Assembly (NCBI RefSeq): GCF_900299525.1
Contig: NZ_OMKA01000026.1
Coordinates: forward strand, 124,001 to 188,000
Length of the DNA stretch: 64,000 nt
Source: Aquimarina sp. Aq78
GTDB lineage: Bacteria; Bacteroidota; Bacteroidia; Flavobacteriales; Flavobacteriaceae
Direction: 5' to 3'
Shown: positions 1-9,600 of the stretch, one piece after another
Layout of the letters: every line of letters begins with the position of its first letter
Numbering within the stretch: position 1 is the first letter of the stretch
The notes under the pieces: model-generated
Told to the model about the DNA's origin: nothing
The model's input: the letters and a program-made list of their open reading frames with translations, nothing else
Databases searched by the model: none
Position numbers and translations under genes: made by a program

Positions 1-495
1 CGAAAGTCTTCCTAGTAATATTCCATTCTTTTCACTCATCTCTGGACTCCCCTGAAGGAATATCATCTTGCCATCGACAAAATCAGTTTTTCCGGTTTCT
101 TCAATATAGCATAAAATCGCATTACGAGCTGCTCTAACATGAGTAGGCATAGAATCTTTGGTAAGAGGAATATATTTTGCACCACTTGTGGTTCCTGATG
201 TCTTAGCAAAATATAATGGTTTGCCTGGCCAAAGTACATCATTCTCACCAGCTACAACACGATTTACATATGATTTTAATTCTTCATAATCTCGTATTGG
301 GACATTTTGAGTAAAATCTGAATATGTTTTTATCTGCTGAAAATTATGATCTTTACCAAAGGCCGTGTTTTCTGCTTTTTCTATAAGACTTGCAAAAACT
401 TGTTCTTGAGTTTTTATTGGGTTTGATGCCCATTTATTAATTTTTTTGCGAATTCGCCTAGCAAATACTTTAGCTCCTAATGTTTTTAAGGACAT
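1..495 (-). CDS. GH3 auxin-responsive-promoter family protein, N-terminal part (gene continues beyond the window)
   Basis: The minus-strand frame opens with ATG at 495 (MSLKTLGAKVFARRIRKK) and stays open for 165 codons to the window edge, so the C-terminal portion is missing. The visible part contains a YFAKTSGTTSGAKYIPLT segment, the Ser/Thr/Gly-rich nucleotide (P-loop-like) motif of GH3 acyl-adenylating enzymes. Plant GH3 proteins join amino acids to acyl acids; bacterial homologues are common in Bacteroidota but their substrate is mostly unknown, so only the family is called. It starts 6 bases after the M23 peptidase stop codon and is probably cotranscribed with it. The family call is fairly secure; the physiological role is not. 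Confidence 0.8.
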   Translation of the reverse strand, partial: MSLKTLGAKVFARRIRKKINKWASNPIKTQEQVFASLIEKAENTAFGKDHNFQQIKTYSDFTQNVPIRDYEELKSYVNRVVAGENDVLWPGKPLYFAKTSGTTSGAKYIPLTKDSMPTHVRAARNAILCYIEETGKTDFVDGKMIFLQGSPEMSEKNGILLGRLS

Positions 496-501
496 AGATA
501 A

Positions 502-1374
502 TTATTGTTCAAAATCAATAAAGTTAGACGGATCTGTTGGGTATCCATCTCGCCATAATTCAAAATGTAAATGAGGCCCGGTAGATAATTCTCCTGTCGA
601 ACCTGCTGTAGCAATTACTTCTCCGGCCTTAACCTGTTCTCCTTGTTGCTTGGTTAGAGAAGCATTATGTTTATATACTGTAAGTAAATTATTACTATGC
701 TTAAGTATAATTACATGACCAGTTTCTGCAGTCCATTCAGAAAAAATTACAGTCCCAGAAGATGCTGCTTTTACTGGGGTATCTTTGGGAACCGCTACAT
801 CTATACCATAATGTTTTTCATTCATGTTATAGTTAGAAGTGATATTACCTTTTACTGGAGGAAATAATGAAAAATCAGAGCTTGATTTTTCGCTTTCGAA
901 TAGGCTATATTTATCTTCCTTAGATACTTCTTCGCGAAGTTGTATATCTTGTTCTGAAGGTTTAAGGTCTACCTCTTCAGGATTTAATTTTTGGGATTGT
1001 ATTGCAGAATCAATATCAAATTCTACAGTTTTTACATCTCCTGTAAGTACTTTTCTGATTGATTTATAATATTCCTGATTAATATTAATTACCGACTCCA
1101 GAGAATCTGTAGTAGCTACTAATCTGGTAGCTCTTAAATTGAGTGATGTAGAAGAATATCCTGGGATATATTCTCTAAGCGGGGTAAATGCAATCAAAAA
1201 GGTAGTTCCTGCTACCAAGACAATTGAGGTAATCGTAACCATTACAAAAACATTAAGCCTGTTTAATTTAAATGATATTCGTTCCTCAAAAGTATCCTCA
1301 TTAAGGATAACCAAGCGGTACTTATTAAGCAGCTTCTTGGTAATTTTTTTTTGTTCTTTGTTCTTTTTTGCCAT
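502..1374 (-). CDS. Membrane-anchored M23 family (LytM) metallopeptidase
   Basis: This 290-residue protein has a basic cytoplasmic N-terminus, one membrane segment at about residues 42-64, a linker of about 100 residues and a C-terminal LytM/M23 domain (about 175-285). The zinc-site motifs are visible: HYGIDVAV (His and Asp ligands) and GPHLHFELW (the HxH motif) near residue 268. An M23 enzyme with these intact ligands would cut peptide cross-bridges in the periplasmic peptidoglycan; the topology places the domain there. It lies directly upstream of the GH3-like gene. A TATATTTG -7 motif lies about 50 bases upstream of the start. Regulators of amidases in this family usually lose these ligands, so this one is likely an active endopeptidase. 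Confidence 0.88.
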   Translation of the reverse strand: MAKKNKEQKKITKKLLNKYRLVILNEDTFEERISFKLNRLNVFVMVTITSIVLVAGTTFLIAFTPLREYIPGYSSTSLNLRATRLVATTDSLESVININQEYYKSIRKVLTGDVKTVEFDIDSAIQSQKLNPEEVDLKPSEQDIQLREEVSKEDKYSLFESEKSSSDFSLFPPVKGNITSNYNMNEKHYGIDVAVPKDTPVKAASSGTVIFSEWTAETGHVIILKHSNNLLTVYKHNASLTKQQGEQVKAGEVIATAGSTGELSTGPHLHFELWRDGYPTDPSNFIDFEQ

Positions 1375-1422
1375 AGATTACATCTTCAATAAAGAATGTT
1401 ATCAAATCGGTATCATTAATCG

Positions 1423-1430
1423 CAAATATA
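1423..1430 (-). promoter_or_regulatory. Bacteroidota -7 promoter element for the M23-GH3 pair
   Basis: TATATTTG on the minus strand matches the Bacteroidota consensus TAnnTTTG and lies about 50 bases upstream of the M23 peptidase start. No convincing -33 element was seen. The rest of the 366-base gap (1375-1740) is AT-rich and, apart from this and the tatA promoter, shows nothing recognisable. Confidence 0.5.
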
Positions 1431-1713
1431 CATAATGAACTCATCTTGGGTTTACCTTTTACCTGCGAAATTTACATTTTACCTTTTAATTTTGTCTTTT
1501 TATCAAATTACTTCATTCTTATTATATTCAAAAACGGTTTCCTCATCAAAGAAAATCAAACGTATGAAATGCAAATATAAATCAGAGAAAAATTCAACTT
1601 ATCCATATTAAAACACAACGGTTTTGATATGTAAATCGTCTATCGGTTTTGATAAAATTGATATAAAAATCCGTTTTTTAACAGCTAAAAACATATATTT
1701 AATCATTTCTTGC

Positions 1714-1721
1714 TAACTTTG
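1714..1721 (+). promoter_or_regulatory. Bacteroidota -7 promoter element for tatA
   Basis: TAACTTTG matches TAnnTTTG and lies 19 bases before the tatA ATG, the usual spacing in flavobacteria. Confidence 0.6.
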
Positions 1722-1740
1722 TAATCTAATAGTTAAGATC

Positions 1741-1932
1741 ATGATATTATCTAGTATATTTTTAGGAATGATTGGCCCATGGCAAATTGCTCTAATTGTA
1801 GCAATTGTGTTGCTTTTGTTTGGTGGAAAGAAAATCCCCGAGCTAATGAGAGGCCTTGGTAGTGGTATAAAAGAATTTAAGGATGCCTCAAAAGAAGAAG
1901 AAGAAGATCCTAAGATTGATGAGAAAAAATAA
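1741..1932 (+). CDS. tatA: Sec-independent protein translocase subunit TatA/TatE
   Basis: This 63-residue protein has the TatA architecture: a short periplasmic N-terminus, a hydrophobic helix (about residues 9-27), the conserved [20 protein letters not shown] hinge and amphipathic helix, and an acidic/basic tail. TatA oligomers form the passage for folded proteins across the inner membrane, working with TatC. No tatC lies nearby, which is common in Bacteroidota. The gene is monocistronic, with a -7 element 19 bases upstream and a strong terminator 20 bases downstream. TatA versus TatE or TatB cannot be separated on sequence alone, but the length and motif favour TatA. Confidence 0.93.
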   Translation: MILSSIFLGMIGPWQIALIVAIVLLLFGGKKIPELMRGLGSGIKEFKDASKEEEEDPKIDEKK

Positions 1933-1953
1933 TTTTTGTATTCAAATACATAT

Positions 1954-1987
1954 AAAAAAACCCAGTTCTTAGGAACTGGGTTTTTTT
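1954..1987. terminator. Bidirectional intrinsic terminator between tatA and the GH9 gene
   Basis: An 8-bp perfect stem (CCCAGTTC/GAACTGGG, 1961-1968 with 1973-1980) and a TTAG loop are flanked by A and T tracts on both sides. It suits both convergent genes. Confidence 0.88.
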
Positions 1988-2023
1988 ATTTTTCTGAATG
2001 TAATATAGAATACCATCAAATTA

Positions 2024-4483
2024 TTATTGAACAATAAATTTTTTAACGAGAGTTTCTCCTTTTTTAGAAACAGTTAAAAAATATATTCCTTTTGCAAACG
2101 AGTGCCTAATAAAGTGTTCATTTTGACTCGCTACTTCACGATAAATTCTTTTACCTATCATATCTATTATCTCTACTCTGGCTCCTTCTAATTCAGAATA
2201 GCTAATATTTATCGTATTTTCTGAAGGATTAGGATAAACAAGAAACTCGTTGTTAGATTCTTCCAAATCACCTACTTCATCTACTACTGTTTCATCACTT
2301 ATTGTTTCATCACTAGAAGCGTCATAGAGAATTCCAAACATACATACATTCCAAACCATTGTTTCCCAGGTAGTAAATTCATTTCCATTAATGAGAGACC
2401 ATCCGTCACTCCATCTTCTTAACCCAGGTAAGTCATCCCAAGCCGGATAAAGTTTGTCTGTAATAACTCTTTGATATTGCTGACCGCTTCTACCTTCGGT
2501 ACTACCATAGACAACTATACCAGGTACATTTCCGATAACTGGTTGTGTACCTCCACCCGGTGATTCACCATATTTGGTATAGTAACTATCCAGGTGTGCA
2601 GGACTTATAGGTTGTTTATCACCCAATCCTGTTACATAACTATGTCCTTGTGGATTTAACCCTAGAGAATAATTAGCATAATTGCTTATCTGGTTATAGT
2701 AATGTTGCTTATCTTCTTCTGAAGTGCTTAACCGCATCATATAACCAAGATCTTCTGTATATCTGCCTTGTGCAGTAGAAGCTCCCCATCCATTATATTT
2801 TGTAACACCTTGCGCATATGGAAAATCATTTTCATTCCAACCCATGTATCCTCCGGTATCAGCCTGAAATTTGAGTGCATTTAGCAACCCTTCGTTGATA
2901 GTGGGGTCTGTATAAATATCACTTACAAGTAAATAGCTAATGAATTGAGAAGATTTAATTGTTGCAGACATATTACCTCCTAAGTACTGGTCGGGCCATG
3001 TCCCTCCATTAATGATCGTGTTTATTACTTCATCTCTAAATAGTGTATGGTACCTATTCTGCGTATCCTCTGTATCATTACCGATAGCAGTAACCAGATA
3101 CATTTGCAACGCGGCATACAGCATAGCTCCACGATGTGTTCCGGAAACATAATTATTGTCAATGTATGACCATGCCTGTTCTGCCTTTGCAAACAAATCC
3201 GAAGCCCTGTCAGAGTCATAAGGTTCGATAATCCTGGAAGCTTGTGCAAACATTCCGGCTGCTTCAAGAGTTGTTTTTATCCCAACCTCAAAAGTTCCAT
3301 ATTGGCGATCATCTTCATAATCTGCCCTATGTGCTCCATATGTTGGATGCGCCATGGTTTCTGTTCCTTGCATTACACCTCCAAAATCATCTGAGTTATC
3401 CCAGTTATTCTGATTTAGTTGTAAATTCTCCCAAATTAAAACACCCCATAAAGCTTCATCAAGAAAATCAGGAATTTCATTTCCCGATTCTGGAATATTA
3501 TATTGTCTATCAATAAAATTTTGAGGAAATGCTTCAAAGGTTGAAAGCATTGTTATAGGAATAATAGTATGATAAGGTCGTCTGTCAAAATCCCCGGCAT
3601 CATGATATCCACCTATAACAGTATGCATTTCGGCATCTGCAGGCACATCAATAAAACCCAGAGCAGACCATGTATTCATAGTAAAAGCACTCTCCTGATG
3701 GCATTTTTCTCTTTCATATTCTGTATAAGGCCTTTTTAGTTCGATACCGCAACGTTGATGAAACATCCCTCTCGCATGAACTTCGGCTATTTTGCGTAAA
3801 TAATTATTCCCAACGCCAAAGGAATAAGATCTGCCAACACCATTTACAACAATATGGTATGGCCCTCCTACAGGAACATTTGATAGGTCTATCCTGTATA
3901 CGTGTTCACCAGAAGTTGCCAGTCCTATATCGGTATCATCTCCCCAATAGATTAGTTTTCCTGAAGTAATCACAGTATTATTCTCATTAACTATCTGGTA
4001 ATCTGGTATCACATCAAACATTGTAGATCCAAGATTGCCGCCGTAATATCCAAAATTGGCATAATTTCCTGTTGCATTTCCGCTATACCCTTCTTGATTT
4101 ACTTTAATTGATTCGCAAAACACTTCTGTATCAGAAAAAGCTAATGATGTAGTACCATAGGGGCTTACTATAGTATAGTTTGTATTATTTACTAAGTTTT
4201 GATTTAATTCGAGATATATATTATGTCGTACAAAAATCTCATAATATCCCACGGTCCAATCATACTTTCTTTCGTCATAAACACTAGCCCCTCTTCCTAT
4301 AGAAACAGGAATAGTGCCGTTTACAGTCCAACCAGAGGTAGAAGGAATTACATCTCGATTTTCTACGCTCATTTCTAGAACAACTACAATAACATTTGTG
4401 TTAGCTGTATGCACATCGACGATAGATTGTGCTGAAACAATTTTAAAAACAAATATTAAAACTAAATACAAGTATTTTTTCAT
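2024..4483 (-). CDS. Secreted glycoside hydrolase family 9 (cellulase/endoglucanase-type) with T9SS type A sorting domain
   Basis: The 819-residue protein starts with a signal peptide (about 1-18, cut before QSIVDVH). An Ig-like N-terminal region (to about residue 230, including IKVNQEGY typical of CelD_N domains) precedes the (alpha/alpha)6-barrel GH9 domain. The catalytic Asp motif YHDAGDFDRR lies near residue 298, and a likely proton-donor Glu in NGNEFTTWE lies near 701. The last 75 residues (from FLVYPNPSENTINISY to VKKFIVQ) are a type A T9SS sorting domain, so the enzyme is exported and either anchored or released at the surface. GH9 enzymes cut beta-1,4-glucans by inversion; exact substrate is unproven. 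The gene stands alone, with no SusC/D pair nearby. Confidence 0.88.
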   Translation of the reverse strand: MKKYLYLVLIFVFKIVSAQSIVDVHTANTNVIVVVLEMSVENRDVIPSTSGWTVNGTIPVSIGRGASVYDERKYDWTVGYYEIFVRHNIYLELNQNLVNNTNYTIVSPYGTTSLAFSDTEVFCESIKVNQEGYSGNATGNYANFGYYGGNLGSTMFDVIPDYQIVNENNTVITSGKLIYWGDDTDIGLATSGEHVYRIDLSNVPVGGPYHIVVNGVGRSYSFGVGNNYLRKIAEVHARGMFHQRCGIELKRPYTEYEREKCHQESAFTMNTWSALGFIDVPADAEMHTVIGGYHDAGDFDRRPYHTIIPITMLSTFEAFPQNFIDRQYNIPESGNEIPDFLDEALWGVLIWENLQLNQNNWDNSDDFGGVMQGTETMAHPTYGAHRADYEDDRQYGTFEVGIKTTLEAAGMFAQASRIIEPYDSDRASDLFAKAEQAWSYIDNNYVSGTHRGAMLYAALQMYLVTAIGNDTEDTQNRYHTLFRDEVINTIINGGTWPDQYLGGNMSATIKSSQFISYLLVSDIYTDPTINEGLLNALKFQADTGGYMGWNENDFPYAQGVTKYNGWGASTAQGRYTEDLGYMMRLSTSEEDKQHYYNQISNYANYSLGLNPQGHSYVTGLGDKQPISPAHLDSYYTKYGESPGGGTQPVIGNVPGIVVYGSTEGRSGQQYQRVITDKLYPAWDDLPGLRRWSDGWSLINGNEFTTWETMVWNVCMFGILYDASSDETISDETVVDEVGDLEESNNEFLVYPNPSENTINISYSELEGARVEIIDMIGKRIYREVASQNEHFIRHSFAKGIYFLTVSKKGETLVKKFIVQ

Positions 4484-4811
4484 GATAACCTACCAAAATT
4501 TCCTGAGTTTCTTAAAGTTTTAAAAACAATGGTATTGCTTTTTTCAAGTAGCTATAGTACTAGAAAAGTTATAGTTTTTAAATCCTTAGGAATAAAACAG
4601 GTGTTTTTACTGATTCTTTTGTCTTAAATAATAGACATTCTTAAAAATCAAACATATGCATATCAGAAAATAATTATGATATAGAATTGATGGTTATATA
4701 GTTTCAACTAATGAATGGATCTTTTCAATTCATAAATCAACAAATTGATAGAGATGTTAATTTGCTTTTAGTATAAAATAAGAAATTACAATGTTTTTTT
4801 GGCTGTATATT
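4484..4811. other. Intergenic region upstream of the GH9 gene
   Basis: These 328 AT-rich bases hold the GH9 upstream region and the end of the tex transcript. A possible minus-strand -7 element, TATGTTTG, occupies 4649-4656, about 165 bases from the GH9 start, which would imply a long leader. No ORF or RNA gene is recognised. Confidence 0.35.
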
Positions 4812-6938
4812 TTAGTCAATAAGAGAAAGTTGAATTCTCTTTCTGCTTATATCTACTTCTATTACGGTAACCATCAAGTGTTGTTGTAATTGTACTACGG
4901 CATTGACGTCGCTAATAAATTCGTTTGCCAGTTTTGAGATATGAATTAATCCACTTTCTTTAATCCCTATATCGACAAAACATCCAAAATTTGTAATATT
5001 ATTTACAATTCCCGGTAGTTTCATTCCTGTTTTTATGTCTTCTATGGTTTTTACATTAGGATCAAATTCAAAGACTGTCACTTTTTTTCTAGGGTCTACA
5101 CCCGGTTTTTCTAATTCTCTAACAATATCGGTTAATGTAGGAAGTCCTACCTCATCGGTAATATAGTTTTGTAGTTTGATTTTTGTAATAGCTTCTCTAT
5201 TTCCTATTAATTCACTTATAGGAACTCCCGCGTCTTTTGCCATTTTCGAAACCAATTTATATCGCTCTGGGTGCACTGCAGAATTATCAAGTGGGTTTTT
5301 AGGGCTCGTAATTCGTAAAAACGCTGCTGCTTGTTCATAAGCTTTTCCTCCTAGCCTAGGTACTTTTTTGAGTTCCTCACGTGATTGTATTGCTCCATTT
5401 TCTGATCGATATGTTACAATATTTTCTGCAAGCTTTTCACCAATACCCGAAACATAGCTTAGTAACGGGACACTAGCGGTATTTACATTAATACCCACAC
5501 CGTTTACACAACTCATTACTACGGTATCTAATTCATTTTTGAGCTTAGATTGATCCACATCATGTTGATACTGCCCCACTCCAATAGCCTTTGGGTCGAT
5601 TTTTACTAATTCTGCCAAAGGATCGGCTAGTCGTCTTCCGATAGATACTGCACCGCGTACAGTTACATCATAAGTCGGAAACTCGGCTCTGGCAATTTTG
5701 GATGCCGAGTATACTGAAGCTCCGCTTTCATTTACCATAAATACCTGGATTGGTTTCTCAAATGGTATTTTTTTAATAAAAGCTTCTGTTTCTCTGGCAG
5801 CGGTTCCGTTTCCTATTGCAATAGCTTCAATCTTATATGCATTTACCAGAGATCTGATTTTTTTGATTGCTCCTGTTACTTCTCGTTGTGGAGGATGAGG
5901 ATAAATATTTTCATTATGTAATAAATCACCTTGATTGTCAAGACAAACCAGTTTACAACCCGATTTAAATCCTGGATCCAAAGCCAGTATTTTCTTTTGC
6001 CCTAGTGGTGAAGCCAACAGTAATTGTTTTAAATTTTGCGCAAAAACCTTTATAGCATTATCATCAGCTTTTTCTTTAGATTGATTGAGTATTTCTGTAG
6101 AAATTGCCGGTGTTAATAATCGTTTATAAGCATCAGAACTAGCCAAAAACATATGATCTGTACAAGCTTCGACATTAGTTTTGATCATCACATCGTCTAT
6201 AATATCTAATGCGTCGCCTTCTGGCACCGTAATTTTTACTCTTACTATTTTTTCATTTTCGGCTCTTAAAATTGCTAGTAAGCGATGTGAAGGACATTTA
6301 TGAAGTGGTTCTTCCCAATCAAAATATTGTAAGTATTTCTGAGCGGCTACATCATCCTTTTTTGTCTTAATTACTGTAGAAGCTATTGTGGCTTTGCGTT
6401 GATATAATCTTCTCAGTCTATTTCTTATTTTTTCATCTTCATTAATCCATTCTGCTATAATATCTCTTGCTCCTTGCAATGCTAACTCTTCACTAGTAAT
6501 AATATCATTTAGATACTGCGAGGCGATAAAAAGAATTTCTTCTTCTCTTTGCTGCATAATGATCTTAGCCAAAGGTTCTAATCCTTGTTCTTTGGCAACA
6601 GAAGCTTTAGTTTTTCTTTTTTTCTTATACGGTAAATACAAATCTTCTACTTGTGTAAGTGTATCTGCAGACAGGATTTTTTTCTCTAACTCTGGTGTTA
6701 ATGCTTCTTGCTCTTTGATCGTGGCTAATACACTTTCTTTTCTTTTTTGAAGAGCTTCAAAGGCAGCTTTAAACTTTACTATTTCACCAACAGCCACCTC
6801 ATCAAGGTCTCCTGTCATCTCTTTACGATATCTAGAGATAAACGGAATCGTAGCTCCATCATTGAGTAAGGAAATAGTTTTAGTAATTTGTTTTTCTGAA
6901 ACAGGAATCTGCTTCGCTATAAAAGAAACGATACTCAT
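4812..6938 (-). CDS. tex: Tex-family RNA-binding transcription accessory protein
   Basis: A 708-residue protein beginning MSIVSFIAKQIPVSEKQI; an in-frame upstream ATG at 6974 would add 12 residues but fits the family less well. Tex domains are seen in order: N-terminal helical Tex_N (ATIPFISRYRKEMTGDLDE), an YqgF/RNase H-like fold around LALDPGFKSGCKLVCLD, helix-hairpin-helix repeats (LLSYVSGIGEKLAENIV; PRLGGKAYEQAAAFLRI), and a C-terminal S1 RNA-binding domain (PGIVNNITNFGCFVDIG). Tex proteins bind nucleic acid and influence transcription and stress tolerance. The gene appears to be transcribed alone. Confidence 0.93.
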   Translation of the reverse strand: MSIVSFIAKQIPVSEKQITKTISLLNDGATIPFISRYRKEMTGDLDEVAVGEIVKFKAAFEALQKRKESVLATIKEQEALTPELEKKILSADTLTQVEDLYLPYKKKRKTKASVAKEQGLEPLAKIIMQQREEEILFIASQYLNDIITSEELALQGARDIIAEWINEDEKIRNRLRRLYQRKATIASTVIKTKKDDVAAQKYLQYFDWEEPLHKCPSHRLLAILRAENEKIVRVKITVPEGDALDIIDDVMIKTNVEACTDHMFLASSDAYKRLLTPAISTEILNQSKEKADDNAIKVFAQNLKQLLLASPLGQKKILALDPGFKSGCKLVCLDNQGDLLHNENIYPHPPQREVTGAIKKIRSLVNAYKIEAIAIGNGTAARETEAFIKKIPFEKPIQVFMVNESGASVYSASKIARAEFPTYDVTVRGAVSIGRRLADPLAELVKIDPKAIGVGQYQHDVDQSKLKNELDTVVMSCVNGVGINVNTASVPLLSYVSGIGEKLAENIVTYRSENGAIQSREELKKVPRLGGKAYEQAAAFLRITSPKNPLDNSAVHPERYKLVSKMAKDAGVPISELIGNREAITKIKLQNYITDEVGLPTLTDIVRELEKPGVDPRKKVTVFEFDPNVKTIEDIKTGMKLPGIVNNITNFGCFVDIGIKESGLIHISKLANEFISDVNAVVQLQQHLMVTVIEVDISRKRIQLSLID

Positions 6939-7063
6939 AAAATCAAGTTTTAGAATCGCTAAATATAATGCCAAAAATGGCGGATTATTTTATGCGGAAG
7001 AGAAAGTTTTCTACAATTTTTGAAGAAAATTGCTTTTATACATACAAGACGTGTCACAAAATT

Positions 7064-9487
7064 CTAATTCAGATGTATTGTTTGAGTCTTGGATATCAAA
7101 CTTCCATCACTTCCCATTCCTTCAATAAAAAGTGTAATATTCTCTAAGTTGGTATTCTTAACCTTAAACGTTCCAAAGCCGTCCTTGTTAAAATCAACCC
7201 AAGGTTGCCAATGAATCAAACCATAATCTATAAATCCCAAATCAAGATAGTTTGAATATCCTGGATTATAAAACTCTTTAACAGGTTCAAATCCTTTTTC
7301 CATTGTGTATCCTACAGAATTTTCATCAATGTCAATTTTTGATCCTAAAGGAACTTTTCTAGTATATATCCTTATAGATGCCCCTGCACCCCCTCGGGCA
7401 CCCAAACCATAACTTATTTTATCAATATAAATTCTATCTACTTCATTAGTTCGTAATACTGTTAACATACTTTTATCGCCTCTTAACTCAACATTATCCA
7501 CAAATACAGGAACCTGAGTTGGAAAATTTATAGAACTTGGTGCACGGCTGTAAATAACTACATCTGAAGTAGCCGGTCTCTGATCGCGTATAAAAAAGCT
7601 TCCAACAGACTTAATATAGTCTAATATCACGGGAAAATCCCTAGCCATTCTAGGAGTAATTTTTTTAGAATTATTTTTAATGTATTTAAGCAATGGTACT
7701 TTACTTGTGTTTTCTGATTCTTCTTTACTTTTTGCCTTCAACAAAACTTCATCTAAAACCTCAACATTATCGGCAATAAACCCTTTAGGAATCTTTATGT
7801 TCTTGTTTATATTTTTGCTTTCTATATTATTTTGTTGTGAAATAACAATATCATTAAGTGGCTTTTTATGCTGATCTAATAGTATTTGCAAATATAATTT
7901 TGGTTCTACAAAAATATCATCAGAGGTTACCCCAGAAAGTTTAATTTCTTCTCCTTTTTCAGGAAAGAAATTAGGTAATTCAAAAGAATTTGTATTATCA
8001 ATATCAATAAAATTACCTTTTTGGTATGTAGTTGGATGCATATATAATTTATATATATCATCTTTGTTCTTACCTTGTATTTTTCCTTTTAGTTTATATC
8101 CCTGGTTAAATCCATACAACGTGTTAGGCTTATTATTAAAGATGGTATTCCAACTATACTTACTCCAGCCTTGAGTAATTAATAATAAATCAAGATCATA
8201 TCTTTTTTTTCTGTCTATATCAGTAAAATAATATATTTCATTCTCTATAAAACCTTTTAAGTAAGGTCGCAATACCATTGCCGAATAAATATTATCGTTT
8301 GGATTATATGATTTTGTACCTTCGGGTAATACAGAAATACTTAGATCATACCTAACTCCTTTTTTTGTAGGCACCTTGATATTTATCGATAAAGAATCTT
8401 TTATAGTCTTGTTGCTAGAAGCACTAATGTCCTCAACAATTTTATCAAAAGAATTAAACAATAATCTTTCTGCAATAGGGGTTTTCTCTTTAAATACGGT
8501 TAATGTATTTATTCCTGGATAAAACACGTCTCTTTTTAATGAAATCCTCCTTTTTACTTCGTTAGGTAAAAAATGCAAAGGGATTTTCTTAGATAAATGA
8601 TTTTGTTTAACTAATAAATAATAATGATCACCAGCTAAATCCTTTAATGTTCTTGTATTAGTATTAAGTTCTACCAACGTATGATCTGTTGCCATATTGT
8701 CAACTCTTATGGCTATTCCTTTATCATATATTTGAGGAAATGGTATTTGTATTTTCTCACCATTATTGAGTTCTACAATCGCTTTATATTTTTTATCTAA
8801 TCTTGGACGTATATTAAATTTGCCCATCCCAAATTTATTTGAACTAAATGAAATGATTTTATTTCCTTTATCATCAAAAACATAACCATTTTCAAAATGC
8901 ACTCCATAACCTCTACTATTAATCAGTTTAAAACCAACGCTATTATCTGTGTCTGAGACTAGATAACCACCTTCAGGAAGTAATTGAAAATCATATCTTA
9001 ACTTTTCTGTTAAAACTTTTTCAGGATTGGGTTCTTTTATGATCTCAATTTTCTTGGTATAGGATTCATCTTCTATGAAATTATTCATCCAATTCGTTGA
9101 TACTCTCATATAGTAATTACCATTATTCCAAGTAGAATCAATTTTTATATTACCTCTAAAATTACCTCTGGAACCAAAAAACAAACCATTATATAGTTCC
9201 TTTCCTTCCTGATTGAATAATTGAACATTAAAATTTGTTGAACCAAAAGATGGAAGATTATTTTGTCGATCATAAGCATAGCCTTTAAACCATACTTCTT
9301 CTCCATTAACGTAAGTGCTTTTGTCTAAATGCAAGTATAATGTTTCTCTAGGTATACTGAAGTAATCATTATTAGCTTGTTGTGCAGAGCGTGATAAACT
9401 ATTATTCTGAGCATTTAATCCTATTGAAAGAAAGAACAATAGTAGTATTGGTAAAAAATGATTCATAAGCCCGTATTTATATTTCAT
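7064..9487 (-). CDS. Exported protein with MG2-like N-terminal domain and TonB-receptor plug-like C-terminal domain
   Basis: This 807-residue protein has a signal peptide (the alternative start MNHFLPILLLFF is 7 codons in) ending near GLNAQ. The segment ETLYLHLDKSTYVNGEEVWF resembles the MG2 macroglobulin domain that follows signal peptides in Bacteroidota envelope proteins. Near the C-terminus, VPVFVDNVELRGDKSMLTVL and DRIYIDKISYGLGARGGAGA look like a TonB-dependent receptor plug, but no 22-strand barrel follows, so it is not a transporter. Such MG2-plug proteins occur widely in flavobacteria without a settled function. It may act as an outer-membrane-associated scaffold; that is a guess. 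Confidence 0.6.
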   Translation of the reverse strand: MKYKYGLMNHFLPILLLFFLSIGLNAQNNSLSRSAQQANNDYFSIPRETLYLHLDKSTYVNGEEVWFKGYAYDRQNNLPSFGSTNFNVQLFNQEGKELYNGLFFGSRGNFRGNIKIDSTWNNGNYYMRVSTNWMNNFIEDESYTKKIEIIKEPNPEKVLTEKLRYDFQLLPEGGYLVSDTDNSVGFKLINSRGYGVHFENGYVFDDKGNKIISFSSNKFGMGKFNIRPRLDKKYKAIVELNNGEKIQIPFPQIYDKGIAIRVDNMATDHTLVELNTNTRTLKDLAGDHYYLLVKQNHLSKKIPLHFLPNEVKRRISLKRDVFYPGINTLTVFKEKTPIAERLLFNSFDKIVEDISASSNKTIKDSLSINIKVPTKKGVRYDLSISVLPEGTKSYNPNDNIYSAMVLRPYLKGFIENEIYYFTDIDRKKRYDLDLLLITQGWSKYSWNTIFNNKPNTLYGFNQGYKLKGKIQGKNKDDIYKLYMHPTTYQKGNFIDIDNTNSFELPNFFPEKGEEIKLSGVTSDDIFVEPKLYLQILLDQHKKPLNDIVISQQNNIESKNINKNIKIPKGFIADNVEVLDEVLLKAKSKEESENTSKVPLLKYIKNNSKKITPRMARDFPVILDYIKSVGSFFIRDQRPATSDVVIYSRAPSSINFPTQVPVFVDNVELRGDKSMLTVLRTNEVDRIYIDKISYGLGARGGAGASIRIYTRKVPLGSKIDIDENSVGYTMEKGFEPVKEFYNPGYSNYLDLGFIDYGLIHWQPWVDFNKDGFGTFKVKNTNLENITLFIEGMGSDGSLISKTQTIHLN

Positions 9488-9600
9488 TTCTCTAGTATAT
9501 AAAAACCTTAAAACTAATAGAAATAAGATTAAACCGTTTTTTATAACTAGTTATCAATTAAAAACCAGTAGATATTAAATTTCTGCAATGTATATGAGGT

